Source of the DNA: Rhodoligotrophos sp. CJ14 | GTDB lineage: Bacteria > Pseudomonadota > Alphaproteobacteria > Rhizobiales > Im1 | Length of the DNA stretch: 64,000 nucleotides | NCBI RefSeq assembly: GCF_038811545.1 | Contig: NZ_CP133319.1 | Coordinates: 1,426,001-1,490,000, forward strand | Reading direction: 5' to 3' | In this document: positions 1 through 8,038 of the stretch, piece after piece | Layout: each line of letters starts with the position of its first letter | Numbering within the stretch: the stretch's first letter is position 1 | Made by a program: the position numbers and the translations under genes | Notes under the pieces: model-generated | The model's input: only the letters and a program-made list of their open reading frames with translations | The model's database searches: none | Told to the model about the DNA's origin: nothing

Positions 1-1
1 T

Positions 2-514
2 TCAGGCCTGCAGCAGGTCACGCAGATCGAGAGGCTCGGTCACCATGTTCAGGTGGCCATCCGCGGTGCGTGGCCAAGCCGCCTCGGGCCTGTCCCAATA
101 GAGCTCGACACCATTCTGGTCGGGATCACGCAGGTAAAGCGCTTCGCTGACCCCGTGATTGCTGGCCCCATCCAGCGGGATCCCCGCCGAGATCAGCCGC
201 CGCAGCGCATCCGCCAGCGCCGCGCGTGTCGGATAGAGAACAGCCAAATGGAATAGTCCCGTGCTGCCCCGTGCGGGCGGCGCCCCATTCAGGCTCTCCC
301 ACGTATTGAGGCCGATATGATGGTGATATCCGCCAGCCGCAACAAACGCCGCCCTGTCGCCATAGCGCTGGGTCAGGGCAAAGCCGAGCACCCCGCAATA
401 GAACCCAAGGGCGCGGTCGAGATTGGCGACCTTGAGATGCACATGCCCGATGCGTACGCCGCCATCGATCGGATTGGCGGGCCGCATCAGTGCTTCGTCT
501 CCAGGTTTCATCAT
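2..514 (-). CDS. VOC-family protein, CatE (catechol 2,3-dioxygenase)-like
   Basis: A single-unit vicinal-oxygen-chelate protein of about 170 residues. The stretches GHVHLKV, YHHHIGLNTW, GLFHLAV and GVELYW match the CatE-type catechol dioxygenase / glyoxalase fold and would supply the His-His-Glu metal site. I chose the ATG at 514 because AGGAA lies about 10 bases upstream; a longer form from 604 would overlap the doxX stop. The gene sits 28 bases downstream of doxX on the same strand, so the two are probably one operon. CatE proteins usually have two VOC units, and this one has half that length, so ring cleavage is uncertain. Binding or breakdown of a catechol or quinone is an inference. Confidence 0.85.
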   Translation of the reverse strand: MMKPGDEALMRPANPIDGGVRIGHVHLKVANLDRALGFYCGVLGFALTQRYGDRAAFVAAGGYHHHIGLNTWESLNGAPPARGSTGLFHLAVLYPTRAALADALRRLISAGIPLDGASNHGVSEALYLRDPDQNGVELYWDRPEAAWPRTADGHLNMVTEPLDLRDLLQA

Positions 515-542
515 CGGAATGCCCGTTCCTTCCGCCGCCCAA

Positions 543-971
543 TCAGCGCGCCACGGCTTGCCTGCTCTCTGCGCCAAGCTTTGGATAGAGCGCCAGCGCG
601 CCATCGCCGATCAGTGCCTGCACGATCAGCGCTGCAATCCAGAATGCCGGAAATTCCCAGCCGCCGCCAGGCGCCGAGAACTGCCAGCCCGGCGCTGCAT
701 GCACGGTGATGATCGCGCCGATCAAGATCGGAACCAGTGCGAGCGCAACGAAACGGGTCAGGATCCCCAGAATGAGCGCGAGCCCGCCGATCACCTCCGC
801 TGCGATCACCACATAGGCAAGCGGTCCAGGAAGGCCGAGGCTCTGGAAGAACTGCGAAGTTCCCGCCGGCGTGAACACCAATATTTTAAGCCCGGCATGG
901 GCCAGGAAGAGAATGCCGAGGCTGAGGCGCAAGACGAGGGCTCCTAACGGCGCGGTGCGAATATCGAGCAT
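543..971 (-). CDS. DoxX-family membrane protein
   Basis: A 142-residue protein with four hydrophobic segments and the DoxX-family layout (RLSLGILFLAHAGLK near the N-terminus, a conserved GW and FPAFWI near residues 95-110). DoxX proteins are inner-membrane proteins linked to quinone, thiol or oxidative stress; the reaction is not settled for most members. AAGGAC precedes the ATG. It is the first gene of a probable two-gene operon with the CatE-like VOC gene and is divergent from the LysR regulator, across a 107-base gap that holds a 14-base palindrome. This resembles the DoxX plus dioxygenase gene sets of quinone-response operons in other bacteria. Confidence 0.85.
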   Translation of the reverse strand: MLDIRTAPLGALVLRLSLGILFLAHAGLKILVFTPAGTSQFFQSLGLPGPLAYVVIAAEVIGGLALILGILTRFVALALVPILIGAIITVHAAPGWQFSAPGGGWEFPAFWIAALIVQALIGDGALALYPKLGAESRQAVAR

Positions 972-997
972 GGATCTTGTCCTTTTCGAACACGTTT

Positions 998-1011
998 CCT
1001 CTAATTAGAGG
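998..1011. promoter_or_regulatory. 14-base perfect palindrome, candidate LysR operator
   Basis: CCTCTAATTAGAGG is perfectly self-complementary. It lies in the 107-base gap between doxX and the divergent LysR gene, 27 bases upstream of the doxX start. Its AT-rich core and its place in a divergent LysR promoter fit an operator for the neighbouring regulator. Binding is inferred. Confidence 0.55.
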
Positions 1012-1078
1012 TTTAAGCTGAGCGACATAACCGGCTCGCTTGCACGATCTGCTCACACCAATGGTTTGAAATGAGCTC

Positions 1079-2005
1079 ATGCTAGACCGCCTCACCAGCA
1101 TGTCCGTCTTTGTGAAAACCGCGACCCTCGGCAGCTTTTCGGCGGCAGCACGGGCACTCGGCATTTCGGCCACAATGGTCACGAAACATGTCGATCAGTT
1201 GGAACATCGGCTCGGCACGAAGCTGCTGCACAGGTCCACCCGCAAGCTGGTCTTGACCGAGCGCGGTCAACGCTTTCTCGAGGCCTCGATCCGTTTGCTC
1301 GCCGAGATCGAGGAGGCGGAGGCGAGCGTCGCGGAGGATCGCCTCCGCCCACGCGGCGTTCTAAAGGTCAACGCGCCGCTCTCTTTCGGTCTCCGCGAAA
1401 TCGCGCCCCTGCTCCCGCATTTTGCCGAACGGGTGCCCGAGGTGAAGGTAGATCTCGGGCTCAATGACCGCATCGTGGATCTTGTCGAAGAAGGCTGGGA
1501 TGTCGCGATCCGCATCGGCTCCCTGCGGTCATCGAACCTGATCGCGCGCCGTATCGCGCCCTGCCGGATGGCTGTTTGCGCAAGTCCCTCCTATCTCGAA
1601 CGTCACGGCACACCCCGCAGGGTCGCCGAACTGAAGGCGCATAACTGCCTCAACTATACCCTCTCCGAGCTGATCGGTGTTCGGCGGTGGACATTCGGCC
1701 CAGATCGCAGCGTCGCCATCGCCGTGGATGGCAATCTCCAGGCGAACAATGGCGATGCTCTTGTTCAGGCGGCGATTGCCGGAATGGGCATCATCTATCA
1801 GCCCACCTTCCTCGTGGGTGATGCCTTGCGGTCCGGTGCCTTACAGCAGCTCACCCTCGATGTTGCACCGCTCGAAATTGACGGCATCTACGCCCTTTAT
1901 GCACCCAATGCCTGGGTACCGCCCAAGGTGCGTGCCTTTGTGGACTTTCTCAGCCGCCGTTTTCTGCCCGTTCCCCATTGGGACGAGCCGCACCCACCAT
2001 CATAG
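1079..2005 (+). CDS. LysR-family transcriptional regulator
   Basis: A 308-residue regulator of usual LysR length. The N-terminal winged helix-turn-helix spans about residues 1-60 (FSAAARALGISATMVTKHVD, then LGTKLLHRSTR and LTERGQRF), followed by a substrate-binding domain from about residue 90 to 295. It belongs to the large LysR group whose members usually control one divergent operon. Here the divergent genes are doxX and the CatE-like VOC gene, so it probably senses an aromatic or quinone compound and controls those two. The effector is unknown. The 14-base palindrome at 998-1011 is the best operator candidate. Confidence 0.93.
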   Translation: MLDRLTSMSVFVKTATLGSFSAAARALGISATMVTKHVDQLEHRLGTKLLHRSTRKLVLTERGQRFLEASIRLLAEIEEAEASVAEDRLRPRGVLKVNAPLSFGLREIAPLLPHFAERVPEVKVDLGLNDRIVDLVEEGWDVAIRIGSLRSSNLIARRIAPCRMAVCASPSYLERHGTPRRVAELKAHNCLNYTLSELIGVRRWTFGPDRSVAIAVDGNLQANNGDALVQAAIAGMGIIYQPTFLVGDALRSGALQQLTLDVAPLEIDGIYALYAPNAWVPPKVRAFVDFLSRRFLPVPHWDEPHPPS

Positions 2006-2007
2006 TT

Positions 2008-2036
2008 TTGACAGGCGCTCCCCGCAAATCTAGGTT
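2008..2036 (+). promoter_or_regulatory. Sigma-70-type promoter for the adenylate cyclase gene
   Basis: TTGACA at 2008-2013, a 17-base spacer and TAGGTT at 2031-2036. Transcription would start near 2043, leaving a leader of about 30 bases before the TTG start at 2074. Called by eye from consensus and spacing. Confidence 0.5.
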
Positions 2037-2073
2037 CCCCCTATGATCGCGACTGTCAGGTTCGGTTGCCGCA

Positions 2074-3963
2074 TTGACCGCTGATCCGCCCGCCACGGCT
2101 CACCCGCCATCCTCGACTGGCCGAGGCAAGGGCTGGCTGGCAGGGCGCCTGTCGCTGGGCGCCGTATTCGGGCTTGGCCTCGGGCTACTGATGCTCATCT
2201 CCGTGGGCTCCGTGCTTGCCTTGAGCTTCCAGGCCGCGGTCGAAAACACCACCCAGCTCATGCGCGATAAGGTGGACCTCGTCATTCAGGCCGGCGAGGA
2301 GCGGGTTCGCAGCTATCTCGACCCGGTGGAGGATACCGGCAGGTTTCTGCAGGGGATGATGGAATCGGGCAGCCTCCCGCTCAATGACCGGCGCCGCCTC
2401 GCAACGATGCTGCGCGCCGGCATGGCCGGGGCACCGCAGATCTACGGCATCGTGATGCTGTACAATGATCTCAGTGTGGTTCGCGTCGGTCGTCAATCCG
2501 ATCAGGTGAAGTTCGAGACCTGGGCGAACCAGCGCGAGATCGCCGCGAGCATTGAAGCACTCAAGGACATGACCTCTCCCGGTTGGCTGCCACCAATCTG
2601 GGCCGAGCAGTTCCGTAAGACCCTGCTGGTCTATCATCTCCCCGTGACCGTGAACGCCCGGCGCGAAGGCACGCTGATCCTGGTGATTGCCGCCAGCGAT
2701 CTCTCCAAGGACATTTCCGAGGTCGCCTATCGCGGCACCACGCCGTTTATCCTCTATGGCCGCGACCGGGTGCTGGCCCACCCCGCGCTCGAGAGCGGCG
2801 ATTATAATGGCTCGACCAGCCGCCCGCTTCCGACCATCAGCGAGGTGGGCGATCCCGTGCTCGCGCAGATTTGGAGCCGCGAGCGTCGTCCTTTGGATTT
2901 CCTTCTCGGGGCCGACGATGCCGGCCATACCGTGCTGGTCGATGATACGGACCAGGTCTTCGTCTACCGCATGATCGACCGCTACGGCACGACCCCCTGG
3001 ATCGTCGGGCTCCACATCTCAGGCATCGATGGCGGCACCGAGCTGGCCCGGCTGATCCATCTCGCGATCATCTCAATCGCCTTGCTCCTCTTTGCGGTCT
3101 GCACGGCCTTTTTCATCGGACGCGGCATGGGCCGGCCATTGATGACCCTCGCGGGCGCCGCGGAAAAGGTTCGCGGCCTTGACCTGGGTCAGGTCCCGCC
3201 TCTGCCCCGCAGCCGCTTCCGCGAGCTCGATACCGCCGCCACCGCCTTCAATGCGATGGTCTCCACCTTGCGCTGGTTCGAGCTTTATATCCCGAAAACC
3301 CTCGTTCACCGGCTGCTGCGGGAGGGGGACGCGGTCACCGCCCCCGAGACTCGCGAGATGACTGTGATGTTCACGGACATCGCGGGCTTCACCAGCCGCT
3401 GCGCCCGCCTTGGCGCGGCGGACACCACGCGGTTTCTCGACGAACATTTCAAGATGCTTGGCGCTTGCATCGATGCCACTGAAGGCACGATCGACAAATA
3501 TATCGGTGACAGCGTGATGGCCTTCTGGGGAGCGCCCGGCCGCCAGCCGGACCATGCCCGGCGCGCCGCGCGCTCTGCCTTGCTGGTCAAGAAAATGATC
3601 ACCGAGCAGAACGCCCGAGGAGAAGCCGAGCCGATGCAGGTGAGAATTGGCATCAGCTCAGGACCAGTGCTTGTCGGCAATATCGGCGCCCCCGGACGGG
3701 TCAATTACACCGTGGTCGGCGAGGTGGTGAACCTGGCCCAGCGATTCGAGCAGCTGGGCAAGCTCTGCGCGCCCGACGAGGCGGTCGGCATTCTCATGAC
3801 CCGTGAAACCGCCATGCTGCTTGGACCGGAATTCGTCATGGAACCGCTGGGCGCCCACGAAATCCGCGGAATCTCTGCCCCTATGGAAGTCTATAAACTG
3901 ATCGGCAAGGCGGAAGCCTCAGGCCTATCCATGGCGCCGGCATCTCTTCCCATCCCTTCTTAA
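2074..3963 (+). CDS. Membrane-bound class III adenylate/guanylate cyclase with periplasmic sensor
   Basis: A 629-residue protein making cAMP or cGMP. A first membrane helix lies near residues 32-53, then a periplasmic sensor region of about 270 residues (Cache-like by layout), a second helix near 330-350, a HAMP linker (GRGMGRPLMTLAGAAEKV) and a C-terminal cyclase domain from about 424 to 610. In the cyclase, FTDIAGF and DKYIGDSVMAFWG carry the two metal-binding Asp residues, and VRIGISSGPVLVGNIG is intact, so activity is expected. The start is TTG at 2074; no in-frame ATG gives a complete first helix. The substrate (ATP or GTP) and the sensed ligand cannot be read from the sequence. The kup gene follows on the same strand. 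Confidence 0.92.
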   Translation: MTADPPATAHPPSSTGRGKGWLAGRLSLGAVFGLGLGLLMLISVGSVLALSFQAAVENTTQLMRDKVDLVIQAGEERVRSYLDPVEDTGRFLQGMMESGSLPLNDRRRLATMLRAGMAGAPQIYGIVMLYNDLSVVRVGRQSDQVKFETWANQREIAASIEALKDMTSPGWLPPIWAEQFRKTLLVYHLPVTVNARREGTLILVIAASDLSKDISEVAYRGTTPFILYGRDRVLAHPALESGDYNGSTSRPLPTISEVGDPVLAQIWSRERRPLDFLLGADDAGHTVLVDDTDQVFVYRMIDRYGTTPWIVGLHISGIDGGTELARLIHLAIISIALLLFAVCTAFFIGRGMGRPLMTLAGAAEKVRGLDLGQVPPLPRSRFRELDTAATAFNAMVSTLRWFELYIPKTLVHRLLREGDAVTAPETREMTVMFTDIAGFTSRCARLGAADTTRFLDEHFKMLGACIDATEGTIDKYIGDSVMAFWGAPGRQPDHARRAARSALLVKKMITEQNARGEAEPMQVRIGISSGPVLVGNIGAPGRVNYTVVGEVVNLAQRFEQLGKLCAPDEAVGILMTRETAMLLGPEFVMEPLGAHEIRGISAPMEVYKLIGKAEASGLSMAPASLPIPS

Positions 3964-4093
3964 CGAAGAGGCTGGCCTCGCCCTATGCTCGGTCCTATAT
4001 TGCGCCGCGTGTTCGTGTCACAGCCCGGGTTGGCCGCGATGGATACCGCAGCATGCCAGACGCATGCCTGCCGAGCAGAGAAAAATATCCTCA

Positions 4094-5971
4094 ATGAGTG
4101 ACCCCTCGACCGGCGCGAGCCGCGTCCCAGCTCTCACGCTCGCCGCCATCGGCATCATCTTCGGCGATATCGGCACGAGCCCGATCTACGCGCTGCGCAT
4201 TGTCTTCTCCAAAATGAGCGGCCTGCCCTATACCGAGGACGCCGTGCTCGGCGTCCTATCCGTCATGATCTGGTCGCTCATCATCCTGGTGACCATCACT
4301 TACGTGACCCTGATGTTGCGCGCCGACAATGATGGCGAAGGCGGTGTGCTGGCCTTGAGCTCGCTGCTCATGCGCCGCGCCCGCACCCCAGAGATCAGTC
4401 GTTTCATTCTCCCTTTGGCTCTGGTCGGCGCAGGTCTCTTCTATGGCGACGGCATCATCACGCCCGCCATTTCCGTCCTGAGCGCCGTCGAGGGCATTGA
4501 GATCATCGCACCCGATCTCAGCCACTTCGTCGTGCCCATAGCGATCGTGATCCTGCTCGCACTCTTTGCTTTTCAGCACAAGGGAACGGGCCGTGTCGGC
4601 CGGCTCTTCGGCCCGGTCATGTGCCTGTGGTTTGCAACGCTCGCGATTCTCGGTCTCGCCCAGATCATCCAGCTTCCCTCGATCATCCGCGCGATCAGCC
4701 CCCATTACGCGATCGAGCTTTTCCTCAACTATCCCTTGCCGGCATTCTTGGCGCTTGGCGGCATCGTGCTTGCCGTCACCGGTGTCGAGGCGCTCTATGC
4801 AGACATGGGCCATTTCGGCCGCACGCCGATCAGGCTCGCCTGGTATGGCGTAGTGGGCCCGGCTTTGCTGCTCAATTATCTCGGGCAAGGCGCCCTGGTA
4901 CTGCGTGACCCGTCAGCCCTGAGCCACCCCTTCTTCAGCCTGGTCCCCGAATGGACCTTGCCCGCCCTCGTGCTTCTGGCAACCCTCGCCACCATCATCG
5001 CCTCGCAAGCCCTGATCTCGGGCCTGTTCTCCATCACCCGGCAGGCGGTGCAGCTTGACCTTTTTCCCCGGCTCGAGATCCGGCACACTTCGGCTCATGA
5101 GCAAGGCCAGGTCTATCTCCCCGCGGTGAACTGGGTCTTGATGGTGGCCGTCATTGCCGTGGTCGTAGGGTTTGAATCCTCCGACAATCTCGCGACCGCC
5201 TATGGCATTGCCGTTGTCTCCGCCATGTCCGTGAGTGCCCTGCTACTGCTGCTCGTTGCCAACTATATCTGGTACTGGCACCCAGTGCTGATCGTCGGCT
5301 TCTTCTCGGTTCTATTCCTCATTGATCTGACCTTCCTCGCCGCCAACAGCACCAAGATGCTAGACGGAGGCTGGTTTCCCATCGCCATCGCGTTGCTCGC
5401 GATCACTCTGATGACCACCTGGCGGGCGGGCCGCCAGGCCCTCACCCGGCGCATCACGCGGGAAAGCCTGCCGCTTGCCGATTTCGTGCGTGGCCTAAAG
5501 ACCAGCCGCGTCATCCGTGTTCCCGGCACGGCGGTTTTCCTCTCCCGCCGCTCCGATGTCACGCCCTCGGCACTCCTGCACAATATGAAGCACAACAAGG
5601 TCCTGCATGAGCGCGCCATCGTGCTCACTGTGGCGACCGAAGCGGTCCCCGTCGTGCCCGAGCATCAGCTCATCGAGCACGAGGCGCTTGGTCAAGGCAT
5701 GCATCGGGTGGTGCTGCACAACGGCTTCATGCAGACGCCCAACATTCCGAGAGCGCTGGGCTCCTGCACCAATCTCGGCACCTCCGTGTCCATGATGGAC
5801 ACGTCCTTCTTCGTCTCCCGCGAGAACATCATGCCCTCCAGCCACCCCGAGCTGTCGCGCTGGCGGCAAAAGCTGTTCATCGCCCTTTCGAACGTGGCAA
5901 GTGACGCCACACAGTTCTACCATGTGCCCCGCAACCGCGTCGTCGAGTTGGGACGCCAGATCGAATTCTGA
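4094..5971 (+). CDS. kup: Kup-family potassium:proton symporter
   Basis: About 625 residues with the Kup signature GDIGTSPIYALR at residues 24-35, about twelve membrane segments over the first 440 residues and a hydrophilic C-terminal domain, which is the usual Kup layout and length. It imports potassium with protons across the inner membrane. I use the ATG at 4094 because the protein then begins just before the first helix; an in-frame ATG at 4064 would add ten residues. Neither has a strong Shine-Dalgarno. It lies 130 bases after the cyclase gene with no clear terminator between, so co-transcription is possible. Confidence 0.95.
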   Translation: MSDPSTGASRVPALTLAAIGIIFGDIGTSPIYALRIVFSKMSGLPYTEDAVLGVLSVMIWSLIILVTITYVTLMLRADNDGEGGVLALSSLLMRRARTPEISRFILPLALVGAGLFYGDGIITPAISVLSAVEGIEIIAPDLSHFVVPIAIVILLALFAFQHKGTGRVGRLFGPVMCLWFATLAILGLAQIIQLPSIIRAISPHYAIELFLNYPLPAFLALGGIVLAVTGVEALYADMGHFGRTPIRLAWYGVVGPALLLNYLGQGALVLRDPSALSHPFFSLVPEWTLPALVLLATLATIIASQALISGLFSITRQAVQLDLFPRLEIRHTSAHEQGQVYLPAVNWVLMVAVIAVVVGFESSDNLATAYGIAVVSAMSVSALLLLLVANYIWYWHPVLIVGFFSVLFLIDLTFLAANSTKMLDGGWFPIAIALLAITLMTTWRAGRQALTRRITRESLPLADFVRGLKTSRVIRVPGTAVFLSRRSDVTPSALLHNMKHNKVLHERAIVLTVATEAVPVVPEHQLIEHEALGQGMHRVVLHNGFMQTPNIPRALGSCTNLGTSVSMMDTSFFVSRENIMPSSHPELSRWRQKLFIALSNVASDATQFYHVPRNRVVELGRQIEF

Positions 5972-6024
5972 TCCCGTCCGGCGCGTGCCGTCTGCCACCT
6001 CTTTGATCCAATTGGGAGAAGATC

Positions 6025-6375
6025 ATGTCATTGAAGCGTCTCGGCGTTGAAGCCCGGCTGTCCAACGCGGTCATTCATGGGAACACCGTTTACCTTGCCG
6101 GCCAGATTGCTGAGGCCGCCGCCGGCAAGTCGGTTGCCGAGCAGACTGAGGACATTCTCAATCAGATTGACGAGGTTTTAGCCGAGGCCGGCACCGACAA
6201 GACCAAGATCTTGCAGGTGACGATCTGGCTGTCGAAGATGGCCTATTTCAACGAGATGAATGCGGTCTGGGATGCTTGGGTGCCGCAGGGGCACACGCCT
6301 GCACGTGCCTGCGTCGAGGCCCGTCTGGCCAATCCCAAGATCGATGTGGAGATGATGCTGACGGCAGCTCTCTAG
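6025..6375 (+). CDS. RidA-family (YjgF/YER057c/UK114) protein
   Basis: A 116-residue protein of RidA size. RidA enzymes hydrolyse reactive enamine/imine intermediates made by PLP enzymes. The conserved C-terminal part PARACVEARLANP carries the Arg that binds the substrate carboxylate, and GNTVYLAGQIA is the N-terminal signature. GGGAGAAG is placed well before the ATG. This is one of the RidA subfamilies, not clearly the archetype. The TAG stop codon is also the first three bases of an intergenic repeat. Confidence 0.92.
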   Translation: MSLKRLGVEARLSNAVIHGNTVYLAGQIAEAAAGKSVAEQTEDILNQIDEVLAEAGTDKTKILQVTIWLSKMAYFNEMNAVWDAWVPQGHTPARACVEARLANPKIDVEMMLTAAL

Positions 6376-6428
6376 AGCATCGTCGTGCGAGGAGGACGGT
6401 TCGCGCGAAGAAAATGCGACCGAGCAAG
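6373..6428. repeat. Intergenic repeat, copy A, starting on the ridA stop codon
   Basis: The segment begins with the TAG stop of the RidA gene (TAGAGCAT...) and ends with ATGCGACCGAGCAAG at 6414-6428. It aligns along most of its length with 25756-25814, sharing the ends and the GGAC/GGTT/GCGCG centre with one two-base indel. The pattern looks like the short repetitive elements common in Rhizobiales intergenic DNA. Confidence 0.65.
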
Positions 6429-6432
6429 CACT

Positions 6433-6478
6433 TGAGACGCGGTTTCGCGATTTGAAGAAGCGCGGCAACGCGTCTCAG
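6433..6478 (+). terminator. Hairpin downstream of ridA
   Basis: TGAGACGCG at 6433-6441 pairs with CGCGTCTCA at 6470-6478, and the enclosed segment can form a second CGCG stem. There is no T-run after it, so it may be a weak terminator or an mRNA 3'-end hairpin. Confidence 0.4.
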
Positions 6479-6484
6479 CAGCGA

Positions 6485-6519
6485 ATGCCCGTGGCGCTCG
6501 GCCCCAGCGTCACGGGCAT
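6485..6519. repeat. Inverted repeat upstream of the small membrane protein promoter
   Basis: ATGCCCGTG at 6485-6493 and CACGGGCAT at 6511-6519 are exact reverse complements separated by 17 bases. It lies just upstream of the promoter at 6532-6560. It could be a second terminator for ridA or an operator. Confidence 0.4.
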
Positions 6520-6531
6520 GACAACTCCGGG

Positions 6532-6560
6532 TTGACAGGAATCGTCTGCAACCCTAAGTA
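6532..6560 (+). promoter_or_regulatory. Sigma-70-type promoter for the 60-residue membrane protein
   Basis: TTGACA at 6532-6537, a 17-base spacer, then TAAGTA at 6555-6560. The match to the -35 consensus is perfect. It reads toward the small gene at 6608. Confidence 0.5.
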
Positions 6561-6607
6561 GATTAACGTGAGTTGGGTGATGCGTCCCCTGCGCGACGGA
6601 GGACCCG

Positions 6608-6790
6608 ATGCACCTGAACCCGCCTTCCATGGTCATGTTCTTGATTTCTGCAGTTCTGGCCGGTGCTGGCGTGATCAGCAAGACCATACCGCTCCCCTTT
6701 ATAGGCTCCTCGATCGAGCCGCATGCAATGTGGGTCATGCTTGCGGCCTATCTGGTCCTTGCCTTCGGCTGTCTGCTTCGCGGCCTTTGA
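6608..6790 (+). CDS. Small two-helix membrane protein, unknown function
   Basis: A 60-residue protein made almost wholly of two hydrophobic stretches (about residues 8-24 and 41-57) joined by a short linker with a Pro and charged or polar residues. GACGGAGG precedes the ATG, and a good promoter lies at 6532-6560, which supports a real gene. I do not recognise the family. It ends three bases before the convergent thiolase gene. Its size and shape fit small membrane proteins that bind or tune larger membrane complexes, but no partner is evident here. Confidence 0.65.
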   Translation: MHLNPPSMVMFLISAVLAGAGVISKTIPLPFIGSSIEPHAMWVMLAAYLVLAFGCLLRGL

Positions 6791-6793
6791 CGC

Positions 6794-7981
6794 TTACTGC
6801 ATACGCTCGATGGCCAGCGCGATGCCCTGGCCGCCGCCGATGCACATGGTGACCAGGCCGTAATGGCCATTGGTGCGCTGCAATTCGTAAAGCGCCTTCA
6901 CCGTGATGATGGCACCGCTCGCGCCAACCGGATGGCCAAGGGCAATAGCCCCGCCATTCGGATTGGTCTTCGCAGCGGGGAAGTTCAGCTCCTTAGATAC
7001 CGCGCAAGCCTGGGCGGCGAACGCTTCGTTGGATTCGATAACGTCGAAATCCTCGATCGTCATGCCCGTGGATTTGAGCATGTTGCGCACTGCCGGCACC
7101 GGCCCGATCCCCATTTCCGAGGGCTCGACCCCCGCATGCCCGTAACCGATGAGCCGCGCCAGCGACTTCACCCCGGCCGCATGCGCTGCCTCCGCCGACA
7201 TGAGCACCAGCGCAGCCGCGCCATCATTGATGCCCGAGGAGTTGCCGGCCGTCACCGTTCCCTCCTTCTGGAACACGGGCCTGAGCCCGGCCATGTCCTC
7301 AACCGAAGCATTCATCCGGACATGCTCGTCCGTATCGAACTTGATGGTTTCGCGCCCCGCCTTCACTTCGACCGGCACGATCTGCTCCTTGAAGCGCCCC
7401 TCAGTGATGGCCCGTGCCGCCCGGCGATGGCTCTCGGCCGCGAAGACATCCTGCTGCTCGCGGGAAATCTCGAACCGCCGCGCCACATTCTCCGCCGTCA
7501 CCCCCATATGGCCATGGCCGAAGGGATCATTCAGCGCCCCCAGCATCATGTCGATGACGGCGGTATCCCCCATGCGCACGCCCCATCGCGCGCCGGTCTG
7601 CACGTAAGGCGACCGGCTCATCGACTCGGCACCCCCGGCAACCGCCACATCGCAATCGCCTAGCATGATCGACTGCGCCGCCGACACAATGGCTTGCGCC
7701 CCGGATCCGCACAGACGATTGAGGGTCATGGCCGGCACTTCGACCGGGATGCCCGCATTGATGGCGGCGACCCGCGCGAGATACATGTCCTTGGGCTCGG
7801 TCTGGATCACGCTGCCGAACACCACATGGCCCACCTGGCTGGCCTCGACGCCGGCCCGGGTGAGGGCTTCGCGCACGCAGGTTGCAGCAAGCTCCGTAGG
7901 CGGCACCGATTTCAAGCTTCCCCCGAAAGTGCCGATTGCCGTGCGCACACCGCTCACGATGACCACGTCGCGTCCCTGCAT
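6794..7981 (-). CDS. Thiolase (acetyl-CoA C-acyltransferase / acetyltransferase)
   Basis: A 395-residue thiolase that joins or cleaves acyl-CoA chains. All catalytic motifs are present: NRLCGSGAQAI with the nucleophilic Cys near residue 90, SNEAFAAQ, GGAIALGHPVGASGA with the active His, and CIGGGQG with the second Cys near the C-terminus. The start at 7981 has GGGAG upstream; a longer frame from 8026 adds an unlikely Arg-rich leader. It may act in beta-oxidation, acetoacetyl-CoA formation or PHB metabolism, and the sequence alone does not decide. It follows the RND pump genes on the same strand with a gap of 57 bases. Confidence 0.94.
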   Translation of the reverse strand: MQGRDVVIVSGVRTAIGTFGGSLKSVPPTELAATCVREALTRAGVEASQVGHVVFGSVIQTEPKDMYLARVAAINAGIPVEVPAMTLNRLCGSGAQAIVSAAQSIMLGDCDVAVAGGAESMSRSPYVQTGARWGVRMGDTAVIDMMLGALNDPFGHGHMGVTAENVARRFEISREQQDVFAAESHRRAARAITEGRFKEQIVPVEVKAGRETIKFDTDEHVRMNASVEDMAGLRPVFQKEGTVTAGNSSGINDGAAALVLMSAEAAHAAGVKSLARLIGYGHAGVEPSEMGIGPVPAVRNMLKSTGMTIEDFDVIESNEAFAAQACAVSKELNFPAAKTNPNGGAIALGHPVGASGAIITVKALYELQRTNGHYGLVTMCIGGGQGIALAIERMQ

Positions 7982-8038
7982 CTCTGATCTCCCGCTGTTC
8001 CCGCGCCCAACTCGGGCGGGCGGCACATGTTATTCAGC

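Noticed and set aside
6863-7663. A 266-residue plus-strand frame opposite the thiolase gene
   Set aside because: The thiolase has all its catalytic residues, and the opposite frame is Arg/His-rich and without motif.
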